This document shows, piece after piece, positions 9,564 through 18,600 of a DNA stretch of 64,000 bases (the stretch's first letter is position 1; each line of letters opens with the position of its first letter). This stretch comes from Brooklawnia propionicigenes. GTDB taxonomy: Bacteria; Actinomycetota; Actinomycetes; Propionibacteriales; Propionibacteriaceae. The notes below the pieces were generated by a model. The model worked only from the letters and a program-made list of their open reading frames with translations. It did not search any database and was not told the DNA's origin. The stretch is from the NCBI RefSeq assembly GCF_030297015.1, contig NZ_AP028056.1:1808939-1872938 (forward strand). The letters are read 5' to 3'. A program made the translations under genes and the position numbers.

Positions 9564-10459
9564 CAGCGGAACCGTGGTGCCGGACCGTAGGCCACCTTCG
9601 TCTTCGGCACGATGGCCGGACGCGGCGGATTGGCGAAGTGATCATAGGCGTCGAAGTACCGTTTGGCCTGCGGCAACCAGATCAGGCCGGTGCCGATCGC
9701 GGCGAAGATCAACGCCAGCCACGACCACGGGATCATGAAGAAGGCGAGCAGGCTCGTCGCGCACGCCGCGAACCCGGCGAAGCGGCTCCACAAGGCACCG
9801 TGCCAGGCGTTGTATCCGGCCAGGGCGGGCCCGGCGGTCATGATGACGCCGATGATGGCCATCACGCAGACCAGCACCACCGAGCTGCCCGAGCCCGGAC
9901 GCGGATCGAACAATTCGATCAGTTTCGAACTGGTTGCGAAGTTCTCGATGTGGATCGCCACCCACCAGTACCACCAGTAGGTGACCACAGCCACCACGGC
10001 TGAGCAGGTGAAGGCGGCCACCGCGCCCACGATCACGGGTGGACGCCTGGGCTCCCCGGTTCGCTTGCTCAACGGATAGCCGGCCAGTTCGGCCGCGATC
10101 GGGGGCAGCGAGACGATCGGCTCCTCAGGCGCATCACCAAGACCCTCGCTGGGGGCGGTATCCGTGCCCGGCGCTTGCTGCCTGGCTGGGGCGGCGCTCT
10201 CCGGATCGCTAGCGGGCCCCGCGGGGGTCGGGTTGGTGTTGGCTGGCTCGGTGGCGGTCGGCCCGGTGGCGGTTGGGTCGGAAGCGGTTGGGTCGGTATA
10301 GGTCAGGTCAGTCGCGGCCGGGTCGATGGCGGTCTGGTCGGCGCCGGTCAGGTCGGAGGCGTTCTGGTCGGCGCCGGTCGGGCCGGAAGCGGTCGCATCG
10401 GTGTCGATGGGGTCGGCAGCGCGACGGGTCGGGTGATAGGTGCCATGCTGCTCGGTCAT
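9563..10459 (-). CDS. Membrane protein with repetitive N-terminus
   Basis: The 298-residue protein has no recognised family. Residues 1-100 are a hydrophilic Asp/Thr/Pro/Ala-rich region with degenerate pentapeptides (for example ASDPT, ATGPT, ATEPA). About four membrane segments follow between residues 150 and 270 (such as PVIVGAVAAFTCSAVVAVVTYW), then a short basic tail ending KVAYGPAPRFR. The start at 10459 (MTEQHGTY) is preferred over an upstream in-frame one because AGGAG lies 7 bases before it. Translation is coupled to the PemK/MazF-like gene downstream (TGATG). The partnership is the only clue to function. Confidence 0.8.
   Translation of the reverse strand: MTEQHGTYHPTRRAADPIDTDATASGPTGADQNASDLTGADQTAIDPAATDLTYTDPTASDPTATGPTATEPANTNPTPAGPASDPESAAPARQQAPGTDTAPSEGLGDAPEEPIVSLPPIAAELAGYPLSKRTGEPRRPPVIVGAVAAFTCSAVVAVVTYWWYWWVAIHIENFATSSKLIELFDPRPGSGSSVVLVCVMAIIGVIMTAGPALAGYNAWHGALWSRFAGFAACATSLLAFFMIPWSWLALIFAAIGTGLIWLPQAKRYFDAYDHFANPPRPAIVPKTKVAYGPAPRFR
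10225..10430. repeat. Degenerate 15-bp coding minisatellite
   Basis: GGTCGG-rich 15-base units encode the degenerate (A/N/Y)T-x-P-T pentapeptides in the N-terminus of the membrane protein on the minus strand. Copies are more diverged than in the array at 6788-6975, but the period and the base composition are alike. Confidence 0.75.
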
Positions 10460-10659
10460 CGACTGTCTCCTGCCCACGGCGCGTCCGCGATCGTGCACGT
10501 TCGCGCTCCAGACTAGCCGCACTCGCACGGCGTGGACTCCGCGGCAGCGGGGGCCCGGCCAGCCGGCAGGGGGTTTGGCGCCGCGAGGTCAGCTGGTGAC
10601 GACGGCGTGAGCGCGAGCACGAGAATGGGGGAGACAGGCCGGACGATAAGCTGGCCGCC

Positions 10660-11310
10660 ATGAGTCCCGCACCGCGATGGCCCGTCGTCCTCTTCGATTT
10701 TGATGGCACCCTGCTCAATACGATCGACGGAATCGTGGCCAGCTACATCTACACCTGGCAGACGGTCTCCGGACGCCAGGTCGTCCGCTCGGAGATCCTG
10801 CCGTGGATCGGCCGCACCCTGGCCGACGTCTTCGCCGACGAGGATCCCGCGAACGCCGCCGAGCTCGAGGACGTCTACCTCAGCCACAACGCGGCGACGC
10901 TGGCCAACGCAGTGAGGCAGTACGACGGCATCTCGGAGTTGGCGCAGGAGCTGGTGGATGCCGGCATCCGCACCGGGGTGGTCACATCCAAGCGTCGCCG
11001 GAACGTACTGACCGGCATGCAGCTGGCCGGGCTGCCCAGCGAGATGGTGCTGGCCTGCGCGATGGACGATACCGATCGTCACAAGCCGGATCCGACGCCG
11101 CTGCTCACCGGACTGGCCGCACTGGACGCCCCCGTCGAAGGCAGCCTCTATATCGGGGACGCCATTTACGATCTGCAGGCCGCCGCAGCTGCCGGCATGG
11201 ACGGGATCGGTGTCACCTGGGGCGCTGGCAGCCCCGCCGCGCTGCGCGCTCAGCCGCATGTCGCCGTCGTCGACACGGTCTCGCAGTTGCGCGATCACCT
11301 GATCGGTTGA
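10660..11310 (+). CDS. HAD-family phosphatase (phosphoglycolate phosphatase/PpaX-like)
   Basis: The 216-residue cytosolic protein has all HAD superfamily motifs. Motif I is DFDGTLLNT at residues 12-20, with the nucleophilic Asp. Motif II is VVTSKRR, motif III is the Lys in HKPDPTPL, and motif IV is YIGDAIYDLQAA. An alpha-helical cap lies between motifs I and II. This is the Gph/PpaX type of subclass I phosphatase, which removes phosphate from 2-phosphoglycolate, pyrophosphate or similar small molecules; the substrate cannot be fixed from sequence. The gene is divergent from the membrane protein upstream and is followed by two strong inverted repeats. Confidence 0.9.
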   Translation: MSPAPRWPVVLFDFDGTLLNTIDGIVASYIYTWQTVSGRQVVRSEILPWIGRTLADVFADEDPANAAELEDVYLSHNAATLANAVRQYDGISELAQELVDAGIRTGVVTSKRRRNVLTGMQLAGLPSEMVLACAMDDTDRHKPDPTPLLTGLAALDAPVEGSLYIGDAIYDLQAAAAAGMDGIGVTWGAGSPAALRAQPHVAVVDTVSQLRDHLIG

Positions 11311-11321
11311 GACGCCAGGGC

Positions 11322-11408
11322 GTGACTGATCTTCTTCAGTTGGGCCCAAAACCGTCGAATCGGCCGGTTTGGATCGATCTAACCCCGCAAGTGAAGAAGA
11401 TCAGTCAC
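11322..11408. repeat. 87-bp element with perfect 17-bp terminal inverted repeats
   Basis: The arms at 11322-11338 (GTGACTGATCTTCTTCA) and 11392-11408 are exactly complementary and bracket 53 bases. Inside, AAACCG (11349-11354) and CGGTTT (11365-11370) form a second small stem. It could be a miniature inverted-repeat element, a processed RNA hairpin or an unusually long-looped terminator. No target-site duplication is clear. Confidence 0.75.
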
Positions 11409-11427
11409 TCGCATGCGCGAACAAGAG

Positions 11428-11465
11428 AAAGGGGTGGACGCGAACTACGTCGCGTCCACCCCTTT
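11428..11465. terminator. Bidirectional terminator hairpin
   Basis: Perfect 16-base arms (11428-11443, AAAGGGGTGGACGCGA, and 11450-11465) have a 6-base loop and end in TTT on either strand. It sits between the convergent HAD phosphatase and CoA-transferase genes and can serve both. Confidence 0.93.
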
Positions 11466-11517
11466 CAAAGCGGCGAACCTCACTGAGGCCTGAAACAGCC
11501 AGGCCGGCGAGCCGCAC

Positions 11518-13203
11518 TCACTTGACGGCAGCGTCCTTCGCCGCGGCCGCGGCAGCGGTCGCGCGATCGGCGGCGTCAGCAGCTTGAGCAGCGGCCTTCT
11601 TGGCTTCCTCGGCAGCGCCGGCGGCCTTCTCGGCGGCCTCCTGCGAAGCGCTCTGAGCCCGGGCGGCCGGGCCCGCGGCACCGGCTGCCTTGTCGATCTT
11701 CATCGTGCCGGTCTCGAGCAGGTTCTCATGCCAGCTGAGCGCCTTGGACAACACATGCGGGGTGTGAATGCCCTTGCTGACCGACAGCGCCTCCTTGTAG
11801 TAATCCCACAGCTGCTCGCGGTAGTCCGGATGGGCACAGTTCTCGATGATCAGCTTGACGCGCTGCCGCGGGGCCAGGCCGCGCAGATCCGCCAGCCCCT
11901 GCTCGGTGATGATGACCATGACATCGTGCTCGGTGTGGTCGACGTGGCTAACCATCGGCACGATCGCGGAGATGTTGCCGCCCTTGGCCAGCGACGGGCT
12001 GACGAAGATCGAGTAGCCGGCGTTGCGGGCGAAGTCACCCGAGCCGCCGATGCCGTTCATCATCTTGGTGCCCATGATGTGGGTCGAGTTGACGTTGCCG
12101 TAGATGTCGGCCTCGATCATGCCGTTGGTGGCGATGACGAACTGGCGGCGGATCACCTCGGGGTGGTTCGACACGTCCTGCGGGCGCAGAATGATCTTGC
12201 CGTGGTACTCCTTGGCATGATCATTCATGTGATGGGCCATGGTGGGCGACAGTGAGAACGCGGTCGCCGAGGCCACATCGATCTTGCCGGCGTCGATCAG
12301 CTCGATCATGCCATCCTGGATGACCTCGGTGTAGCTGGTCATGTGCTCGTACGGCGCGTCCATCAGGCCTGCGAGAACGGCATTCGCGATGTTGCCGACG
12401 CCCGACTGCAGCGGCCACAGGGTCGAGGGCATCCGGTGCGCCTTGACCTCCATGTCGAAGAAGTTGAGCAGATGGGCCGCGATCGCGCGGGAGTCATCGT
12501 CCAGCGGCTTGAACGGCGTGTTGCGGTCGGGGTCGTTGGTCTCGACGACGGCGACGACCTTGCTCGGATCAACCCGGAAGGTCGGACGCCCGATGATGTC
12601 ACCGGGGTGATTGATCGGGATCGGCTCGCGGCGAGCCTTGATGTCCATGCCGTAGTAGACGTCGTGCAGGCCGTAGAGATCATCGGTCTGCCAGGAGTTG
12701 ACCTCGATGATGATCTTGTCAGCGATATCGAGGTAGGTGCGGTTGTTGCCGATGGAGGAGCTAGGGATGATGTCGCCCTCCTCGGTGATGGCCGTGGCCT
12801 CGATCACCGCGAAGTCCAGCGAGCCGAAGAAGCCCATGTTGATGAGCTTCTGGAGGTGCGACAGGTGGATGTCGCAGTAGTTGGTCGTACCGTCGTTGAT
12901 CTTGGCCCGCAGGTGCGGGTCGGACTGGTACGGGGTGCGGAAAGCCATGCCACCGGTGTCTGCGAGCACACCGTCCAGCTCGGGCGCCGTCGAGGCGCCC
13001 GTGAACGCCTTGATGGTGAAGTCCTCGCCGCGCGAGCGCGCCTCGGTGATGCGCGCGGCCAGGGCACCGGGGATCTCCTTCGGGTACCCCGAGCCGGTGA
13101 ACCCGGAGAAGCCGATCGAGGCCCCGGGGTGGATGAGGGCCGCGGCGTCTGCGGCGCTCATGACCTTGGCGGCGAACGCTGGGTTCGCGATGCGAGCTGA
13201 CAT
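11518..13203 (-). CDS. Acetyl-CoA hydrolase/transferase family CoA-transferase (succinyl-CoA:acetate/propionate type)
   Basis: Moves CoA between succinyl-CoA or propionyl-CoA and acetate or propionate, a closing step in propionic fermentation. The 561-residue protein has the family's opening segment (IHPGASIGFSGFTGSGYPKE), GSLDFAVIEATAI, SGVGNIANAVL and the C-terminal GIGGSGDFARNAGYS and ITEQGLADLRGLAPRQR motifs. The enzyme domain ends near residue 505. The last 55 residues are an Ala/Lys/Glu-rich helical tail not needed in the family. Start ATG follows GGAGGAG at 4-5 bases. The gene is monocistronic, with a strong terminator. Acetate versus propionate preference is not decidable from sequence. 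Confidence 0.93.
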   Translation of the reverse strand: MSARIANPAFAAKVMSAADAAALIHPGASIGFSGFTGSGYPKEIPGALAARITEARSRGEDFTIKAFTGASTAPELDGVLADTGGMAFRTPYQSDPHLRAKINDGTTNYCDIHLSHLQKLINMGFFGSLDFAVIEATAITEEGDIIPSSSIGNNRTYLDIADKIIIEVNSWQTDDLYGLHDVYYGMDIKARREPIPINHPGDIIGRPTFRVDPSKVVAVVETNDPDRNTPFKPLDDDSRAIAAHLLNFFDMEVKAHRMPSTLWPLQSGVGNIANAVLAGLMDAPYEHMTSYTEVIQDGMIELIDAGKIDVASATAFSLSPTMAHHMNDHAKEYHGKIILRPQDVSNHPEVIRRQFVIATNGMIEADIYGNVNSTHIMGTKMMNGIGGSGDFARNAGYSIFVSPSLAKGGNISAIVPMVSHVDHTEHDVMVIITEQGLADLRGLAPRQRVKLIIENCAHPDYREQLWDYYKEALSVSKGIHTPHVLSKALSWHENLLETGTMKIDKAAGAAGPAARAQSASQEAAEKAAGAAEEAKKAAAQAADAADRATAAAAAAKDAAVK

Positions 13204-13281
13204 TGCTCCTCCTGTCGAAAAACCTACGGCTAAAAGGTTATCGGTTTGGATCTGGCTGGTGATCAGGGGGTCGGTCCCGGG

Positions 13282-14502
13282 CTAGCGCGGGAGACGTTGC
13301 GTGGGCCGGATGACCAGACCGGTGCGCAGTTTCGGGGTGAAGAAGGTGGACTTCGGAGGCATCAGCAGCCCCTCACGAGCAGTCCGCTCGATCTCGGCCA
13401 GCGAGGTCGGACGGATCAGCACCGCTCCGGCGTGCCCGCCGAACGGCCCGGTGCCCGCGTTGTCGAGTTCGGCGAGTACTTCGTCCAGGCCGTGCTGGTA
13501 GCTGACCTGGGCCTTGCTGCCCGACAGCGCGTGTTCCAGCCAGGCTCCGTCGAGCGCGCGCACGCCGTTGAATGCTCCCGGACGCGCCACCAACCAGCTG
13601 GGCTCACCCTTGGGGTCCAGCAGCACCAGGCGTTCGGTCTCCACCATCTGGGCGAGGGTCGCCGGGCTGAGCGGCTCGGTCATCGGTTCGATGGTGAAGC
13701 TGCCCGACAGGGCATTCTTCAGTTCGTCGAAGGACAAGCCGTCGTAGATACGGTGGATGGCCTCGATCGACAGCTGGTCGTCCACCAACTCGTTGATGAA
13801 GGTCAAGGTCAGTTCGGCGGCGGTGTCCTTGCGCCCGGTCGCCTTGCGAACCATGTCGCGGTAGACCCTGGAGACGCCATAGCGGTGGTGGCCGTCGGCG
13901 ATCAGCACGTCGTCGGAGCCGATGATTTGCCGGATGGCCGCGATGCGGTCGGGGTCGGTCACTCGTTCGGCGCGGTGGACGACTCCGTCGACCTCGATCT
14001 GGCCGATCGGCTCGCCGGGCTCGGCCAATGCTGCCGTCAGGCCGGACGCCAGTGACAGCCCCCACACCGGGGAGAGGTTGGCTGCGGTTGCGATGGTCAG
14101 GTCGAGGCGGTCGGTGCTGGCCTTCTTCGTGGTCTTCTCGTGCGGCAACACGCCGCCGGCGCCCTCGTCCACGACTTCGAGGCCACCCAGGACGCCCGAG
14201 ATGGTGCGCTGGGTACCGGTGGCGTCGACCGTGTCCATCCGGTAGATGGTGAATGACGGTTCGGAATCGCGCTCCAGGATGCCCTTCTCGAGCCACTCCC
14301 AGAGCAGGTAGGCGGCCACCTTGTAGCGGTCGGAGCCACCGCGCGGCACGTCGATCCAGGTGATGTTGTGCCGACTTCGGCGGCCGAGCTCGATGACGTC
14401 GTCGTCGGAGAGCACATCGTAGGGCGGGGCGATGACCTCGTCCCAGTTGACGTTCGAGGCGTAGCGAATGGCGTTGAACGGTTCGAATCGTGGCACGGAC
14501 AC
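13282..14502 (-). CDS. DUF1015 family protein
   Basis: The 406-residue soluble protein belongs to the DUF1015 family. The N-terminus contains FNAIRYASNVNWDEVIAPPYD, with the characteristic APPYDV. The middle has DVLIADGHHRYGVSRVYRD, where the DGHHR motif recurs across the family. The C-terminus has YQHGLDEVLAELD and ends with PPKSTFFTPKLRTGLVIR. The start is GTG at 14502. Homologues have been linked to serine metabolism or kinase-like activity, but no function is firm. The gene lies between the CoA-transferase and the YwiC-like gene on the same strand, with gaps of about 75 bases on both sides. Confidence 0.88.
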   Translation of the reverse strand: MSVPRFEPFNAIRYASNVNWDEVIAPPYDVLSDDDVIELGRRSRHNITWIDVPRGGSDRYKVAAYLLWEWLEKGILERDSEPSFTIYRMDTVDATGTQRTISGVLGGLEVVDEGAGGVLPHEKTTKKASTDRLDLTIATAANLSPVWGLSLASGLTAALAEPGEPIGQIEVDGVVHRAERVTDPDRIAAIRQIIGSDDVLIADGHHRYGVSRVYRDMVRKATGRKDTAAELTLTFINELVDDQLSIEAIHRIYDGLSFDELKNALSGSFTIEPMTEPLSPATLAQMVETERLVLLDPKGEPSWLVARPGAFNGVRALDGAWLEHALSGSKAQVSYQHGLDEVLAELDNAGTGPFGGHAGAVLIRPTSLAEIERTAREGLLMPPKSTFFTPKLRTGLVIRPTQRLPR

Positions 14503-14574
14503 TACGCTAGCGGGCCGATGCGGCGCGTGGGGCCGGGCGGTCGGCGTTCGTCCGAAAAGTGAGGTGCGGGTCGC

Positions 14575-15525
14575 TCAGCTGATCGCGATGACCAGGGCAG
14601 CGAGGCTCATCGCGATCTCCAGTAGGCCGATCTGCAGCGGCCGGGGACGCCGCGGCGGGGGGTCGGTCGCGGGCGGCACGGTGACGCGGCGGGTCTCGGC
14701 GGCTGTGGCGGAGTGCGGTGGGAACTGGGTGGTGCTGCCGGAGATGGACTGGGTGGTGCTGTTGGAGGTGGACCGGGTGGCGGGCGGCGCGGACAGCCAC
14801 CAGGTGCGGGCGGTGCAGACCGCGAAAAAGACCGGCCAGGCCGGGGTCAGCAGCTTTGCCGCCGCTGCGGCAGTGGTCAGCGCCATGAACGCGACGTGCC
14901 AGATGATGGAGTCGCGTCTTGCCTGCCGGTTTCCCCACTCGCGGATGAGGGACTTCACATGCCAGACCGTGCCCGCGTAGTAGCCGAAGAGCGCGACGAA
15001 GACGGCGATATCGCGCAGCGCGTCTTCGGGACTGGACACGATCTGCGATGGACTGGTGAATCGGATCACCACTCCCATCCCCACGGCCAGTGCGACGGTC
15101 GCCAACCCGCTGGTGACCGAGCGGTCCTGTTTGCGGGAGGCCTGCCAGATCGCCCAGGCCATCAGCGGCAGGGCGACCGGCAACCAGCCCAGCAGTGGCC
15201 GGCCACCGAGGACGATCACCAGGACCGCGGTGACCGCGGTGATCGCCGTGTACGTGATCAGTGCCGGACGAAATCCGGCGCGGCGTGCCGGGGCGGCGTG
15301 CAGCCACAATCCGAGCGCGTTGAAGGCGAAGTAGGCGGCGAATTCAGCCGCGGCCAGCGGGATGAGCCACGCACCCCCAGGCTCGCCGGCCCGCGATCTC
15401 AGGACCACGCCGACGATGAAGGGGACGATCAGCATCGCCCACGCGCCGTGCTGGTTCGGCAGCCAGCCGCGCGCCGCGGTAGATCTGCGCGGGCGCCGGC
15501 GCGATGTCGTTGGCCTGTGAGTCAT
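14575..15525 (-). CDS. YwiC-like membrane protein
   Basis: The 316-residue integral membrane protein matches the YwiC-like family by its opening motif PNQHGAWAMLIVPFIVG (about residues 23-40) and the AARDI/WHVKSLIRE-type middle segment. About eight or nine membrane helices are visible. A low-complexity loop rich in Ser, Thr and Pro (about residues 245-290, SNSTTQSISGSTTQ) is inserted before the last helix. The function is unknown. A perfect 18-bp palindrome sits 8-25 bases before the start codon, overlapping the expected promoter or ribosome-binding region, so the gene is probably controlled by a dimeric regulator, possibly metal-dependent. Confidence 0.85.
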   Translation of the reverse strand: MTHRPTTSRRRPRRSTAARGWLPNQHGAWAMLIVPFIVGVVLRSRAGEPGGAWLIPLAAAEFAAYFAFNALGLWLHAAPARRAGFRPALITYTAITAVTAVLVIVLGGRPLLGWLPVALPLMAWAIWQASRKQDRSVTSGLATVALAVGMGVVIRFTSPSQIVSSPEDALRDIAVFVALFGYYAGTVWHVKSLIREWGNRQARRDSIIWHVAFMALTTAAAAAKLLTPAWPVFFAVCTARTWWLSAPPATRSTSNSTTQSISGSTTQFPPHSATAAETRRVTVPPATDPPPRRPRPLQIGLLEIAMSLAALVIAIS

Positions 15526-15532
15526 CGTCCTA

Positions 15533-15550
15533 GCTTAGGTGCACCTAAGC
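15533..15550. promoter_or_regulatory. 18-bp palindromic operator candidate
   Basis: GCTTAGGTGCACCTAAGC is perfectly self-complementary and lies just upstream of the YwiC-like gene. Its TTAGG and CCTAA arms look like DtxR/IdeR half-sites, but they are only 4 bases apart, not 9 as in the usual 19-bp iron box. It is therefore an operator candidate with an unassigned regulator. Confidence 0.6.
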
Positions 15551-15610
15551 GGTTGTAAGCAGTGGGGTCTGCAGCCCCGCCCCCGGCAGCGGTTGGCACG
15601 GACGAGGCGG

Positions 15611-18600
15611 TCAGCGTCCGACCGGTTTGACGAAGGGGAAGGTCAGGACCTGACGGATGGTGCTGCCGGTGATCGCCATGATCAGCCGGTCCAGGCCGAT
15701 GCCCAGTCCGCCGGTCGGCGGCATACCGAGCTCCAGTGCGCTGAGGAAGTCCTCGTCGATCTCCATCGCTTCCGGGTCGCCCTGCGCGGCCAACCAGGAT
15801 TGCTCGGCCAGCCGGGAACGCTGGATCAGCGGATCGGCCAGCTCGGAGTACGCAGTGCCCAGCTCCATGCCACCGGCCACCAGATCCCAGCGTTCCACCA
15901 GCCCCGGCTTGCTGCGATGCCGGGCGGTCAGCGGCGAGCTCTCCTCCGGGAAGTCGGTGTAGAAGGTGGGAAAGACCGTCGTCTTCTCGACCAGCACACC
16001 GTAGATCTCCTCCAGCACCGCGCCCGGACCGAGCCCCTCCTTCAGGTCGATGTTCAGATTGCGGGCGATCTCGATCAGATCGTCCAGATCGGTATGAATG
16101 CTGACCTGGCGGCCGAGCTTGGCCGAGACGGCCTCCGAGACCGGCACGACCGGCCAGTCACCGCTGACATCGGTCAGCTTCAGCGAGCCATTCGCATCAC
16201 GCAGCGGCAGCATCGCGCTCCCGTGCACGGCGATGGCGGCATTCTGGATGATCCGCTGGGTGAGCAGCCGCATATCGACGTAGTCGGCCAGCGGTTGGTA
16301 GGCCTCCACCACGGTGAACTCCGGATTGTGGGTGTTGTCGACGCCCTCGTTGCGGAAGTTGCGTCCGATCTCGAAGATCGGGCCCATGCCGGCCACCAGC
16401 AGCCGTTTCAGGGGCAGTTCGGGCGCGATGCGCAGCACCAGATCGGTGTCGTAGGCGTTGATGTGCGTGCGGAAGGGACGAGCAGTCGCCCCGCCGTTGG
16501 TGGTACCCAGAATCGGCGTCTCGACCTCGGAGAATCCCTCGTCCAGCAGGGTCTGCCGCACCGCCGCGATGCCCCGGCTGCGGGCCAGCAGCAGATCGAG
16601 CTCGGACGGATTGATGAGCAGATCGAGCGAGCGGTTGCGTGCCCGCGTCTGCGGGTCGGCCAGTCCCTGCCAGGGCACCGGATGCACCGCCTTGGCGAGC
16701 ATCGTCCACCCGGTGACCAGCAGGGACGCGGTGCCGTTGCGGGATTGCCCGGGTTTGCCCGTGGCGTCGATGATGTCACCGGAATCGACCAGCTGAGCGA
16801 ACTGGTGTACCTGGTCGCGTCCGAGCGTCTGGGCGTCGAGCAACAGCTGCAGGTTGACACCGTGGTCGGTCAGGTCTGCGAAACAGACTCCGCCGTGATC
16901 GCGGATGCGGCGCACCCGTCCGGCCACCGGCCGCCCATCGGCCCCGGCAGCACCCGGTTTCAGGGACGACAGCCAGACCGATGTCCGGTGGCCCACCGGG
17001 TACCCGGGCCGCCCGGCCGCCTCGAGCGCGGCCAGATGTGTCAGCCGCTGCCGGGTCTGGTCGGATCCCCGTGAATGCAGGTCGGTCTCCGGCGGCGGCG
17101 GGGTCTCGATCTGTTCCAGCTCGGCGAGTTGCTCGGTGGTGAACTCGAGCTTGTCGGGCTGCTGAGACTTCATGAACGGCACCCGCAGGAAGCCCTCGGC
17201 GATCAGGCAGGCGACGGCCACTTGCAGGATGGTCAAGGGATTGGCCAGCGCGACATAGCGGGGCGTCCATTGCGGGTTGTACTTGGAGTTCGCTCGGTAC
17301 AGGCTCTGAATCTGCCAGAACCGATCGAGCAGGCCCAGCACTTGCGAGTTCACCTTGCGGTAGGCGGGGGCAGCGACGTCTTCTGCTTCGGCGAAGACCT
17401 GCCGGAAGAACGCGAAGTTCAGCGAGACATGCTCGATGCCGTGGTCGCCGCACCAGCTCATCAACTCGGCGACCAGGAAATCGTTGGTGCCGTTCGGCGC
17501 ATCCGGGCTGCGGCGCATCAGATCCAGCGACAGTCCGCGGCGTCCCCATGGCACGAAGCTCTGCAGCGCCACCATCGTGCCGGCCGGATCGTGCACGGTG
17601 GCCACCACCGTGCGACCGTCGGCTGGATCGCCGAAACGCCCGAGCGCCATGGAGAAGCCGCGTTCATCGCCCTCGCGCCATTCGTCGGCTGCCTTGCCGA
17701 TCGCCGCCAGTTCGTCGGCCTCCAGGTCTGCGGTGTGCGTGATACGGACGGTCAGCCCGTCGCGGCGGGCCCGGTTCACCGAGCGCCGCACCTCGGTCAT
17801 CGCGGTCGAGTCGAGCCGGAATCGCTCTGTGGTGAGGATCGCCTCATCCCCCAGCTGCAGAATGCCGTAGCCGAGCACCTTGTTGTACGAGCGGGCGCCT
17901 GCTTCGCTGCACGACAACACGGCCGGGACCCAGCCGTAGCGGCGCGCCTCGTCCTGCCAGGTGGTGATCGCCTGCGGCCACGAGTGCGGGTCGCCGAGCG
18001 GGTCACTGGATGCCAGGCAGACCCCGGCGACCACCCGGTAGGCCACCGCCGCCTTTCCGTCGGGGGAGAAGTGCAGCAGCTTGTCGCCGCGAGTATTGAA
18101 GTAGCTGAGCGAGTCGCTGTCGCCGTACCGGGCGATCATCCGGCGGGCGGTCAGTGCGGAGTCCGGGTTCCACTGTTCATCGGATCTGGACGAGCGCAGG
18201 AAGATGATGGTGGCCGCGACCAGCGCGATCGCCATGATCAGTGAGGCGATCTGCGGCACCAGATGGGCGACGTGGACGTTCCAGGAGTGCGGCGGGGTCA
18301 TGCCGACGGCATGCATCAGCGCGGTCACCGTCTGCTGCCAGGCCGGGCCGCTGGCTCCCGGCCAGATCAGCACCAGCGCCTCGGTGGCGGCTATCGCCAG
18401 CACCAGGCCGCCGCCCAGCACGCCGAGAGCGGCCGCCCACGAACCCGGTGGCACCCGGGCAGGGAAGGCCGGCCGCAGCCGCACCAGTATCGGGATCGTC
18501 AGCACCGCGATGGCCACCGAGACGACCAGCAGCGGCAGCACCTCGTCGCGTCTGGCCAAGATCTCCGGCTCGTTCGACACCGCGGTGATCATCACGATGC

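Noticed and set aside
9021..10459. Classical type II toxin-antitoxin operon
   Set aside because: The neighbour is a membrane protein with no antitoxin DNA-binding domain, so only a PemK/MazF-like family call is supported.
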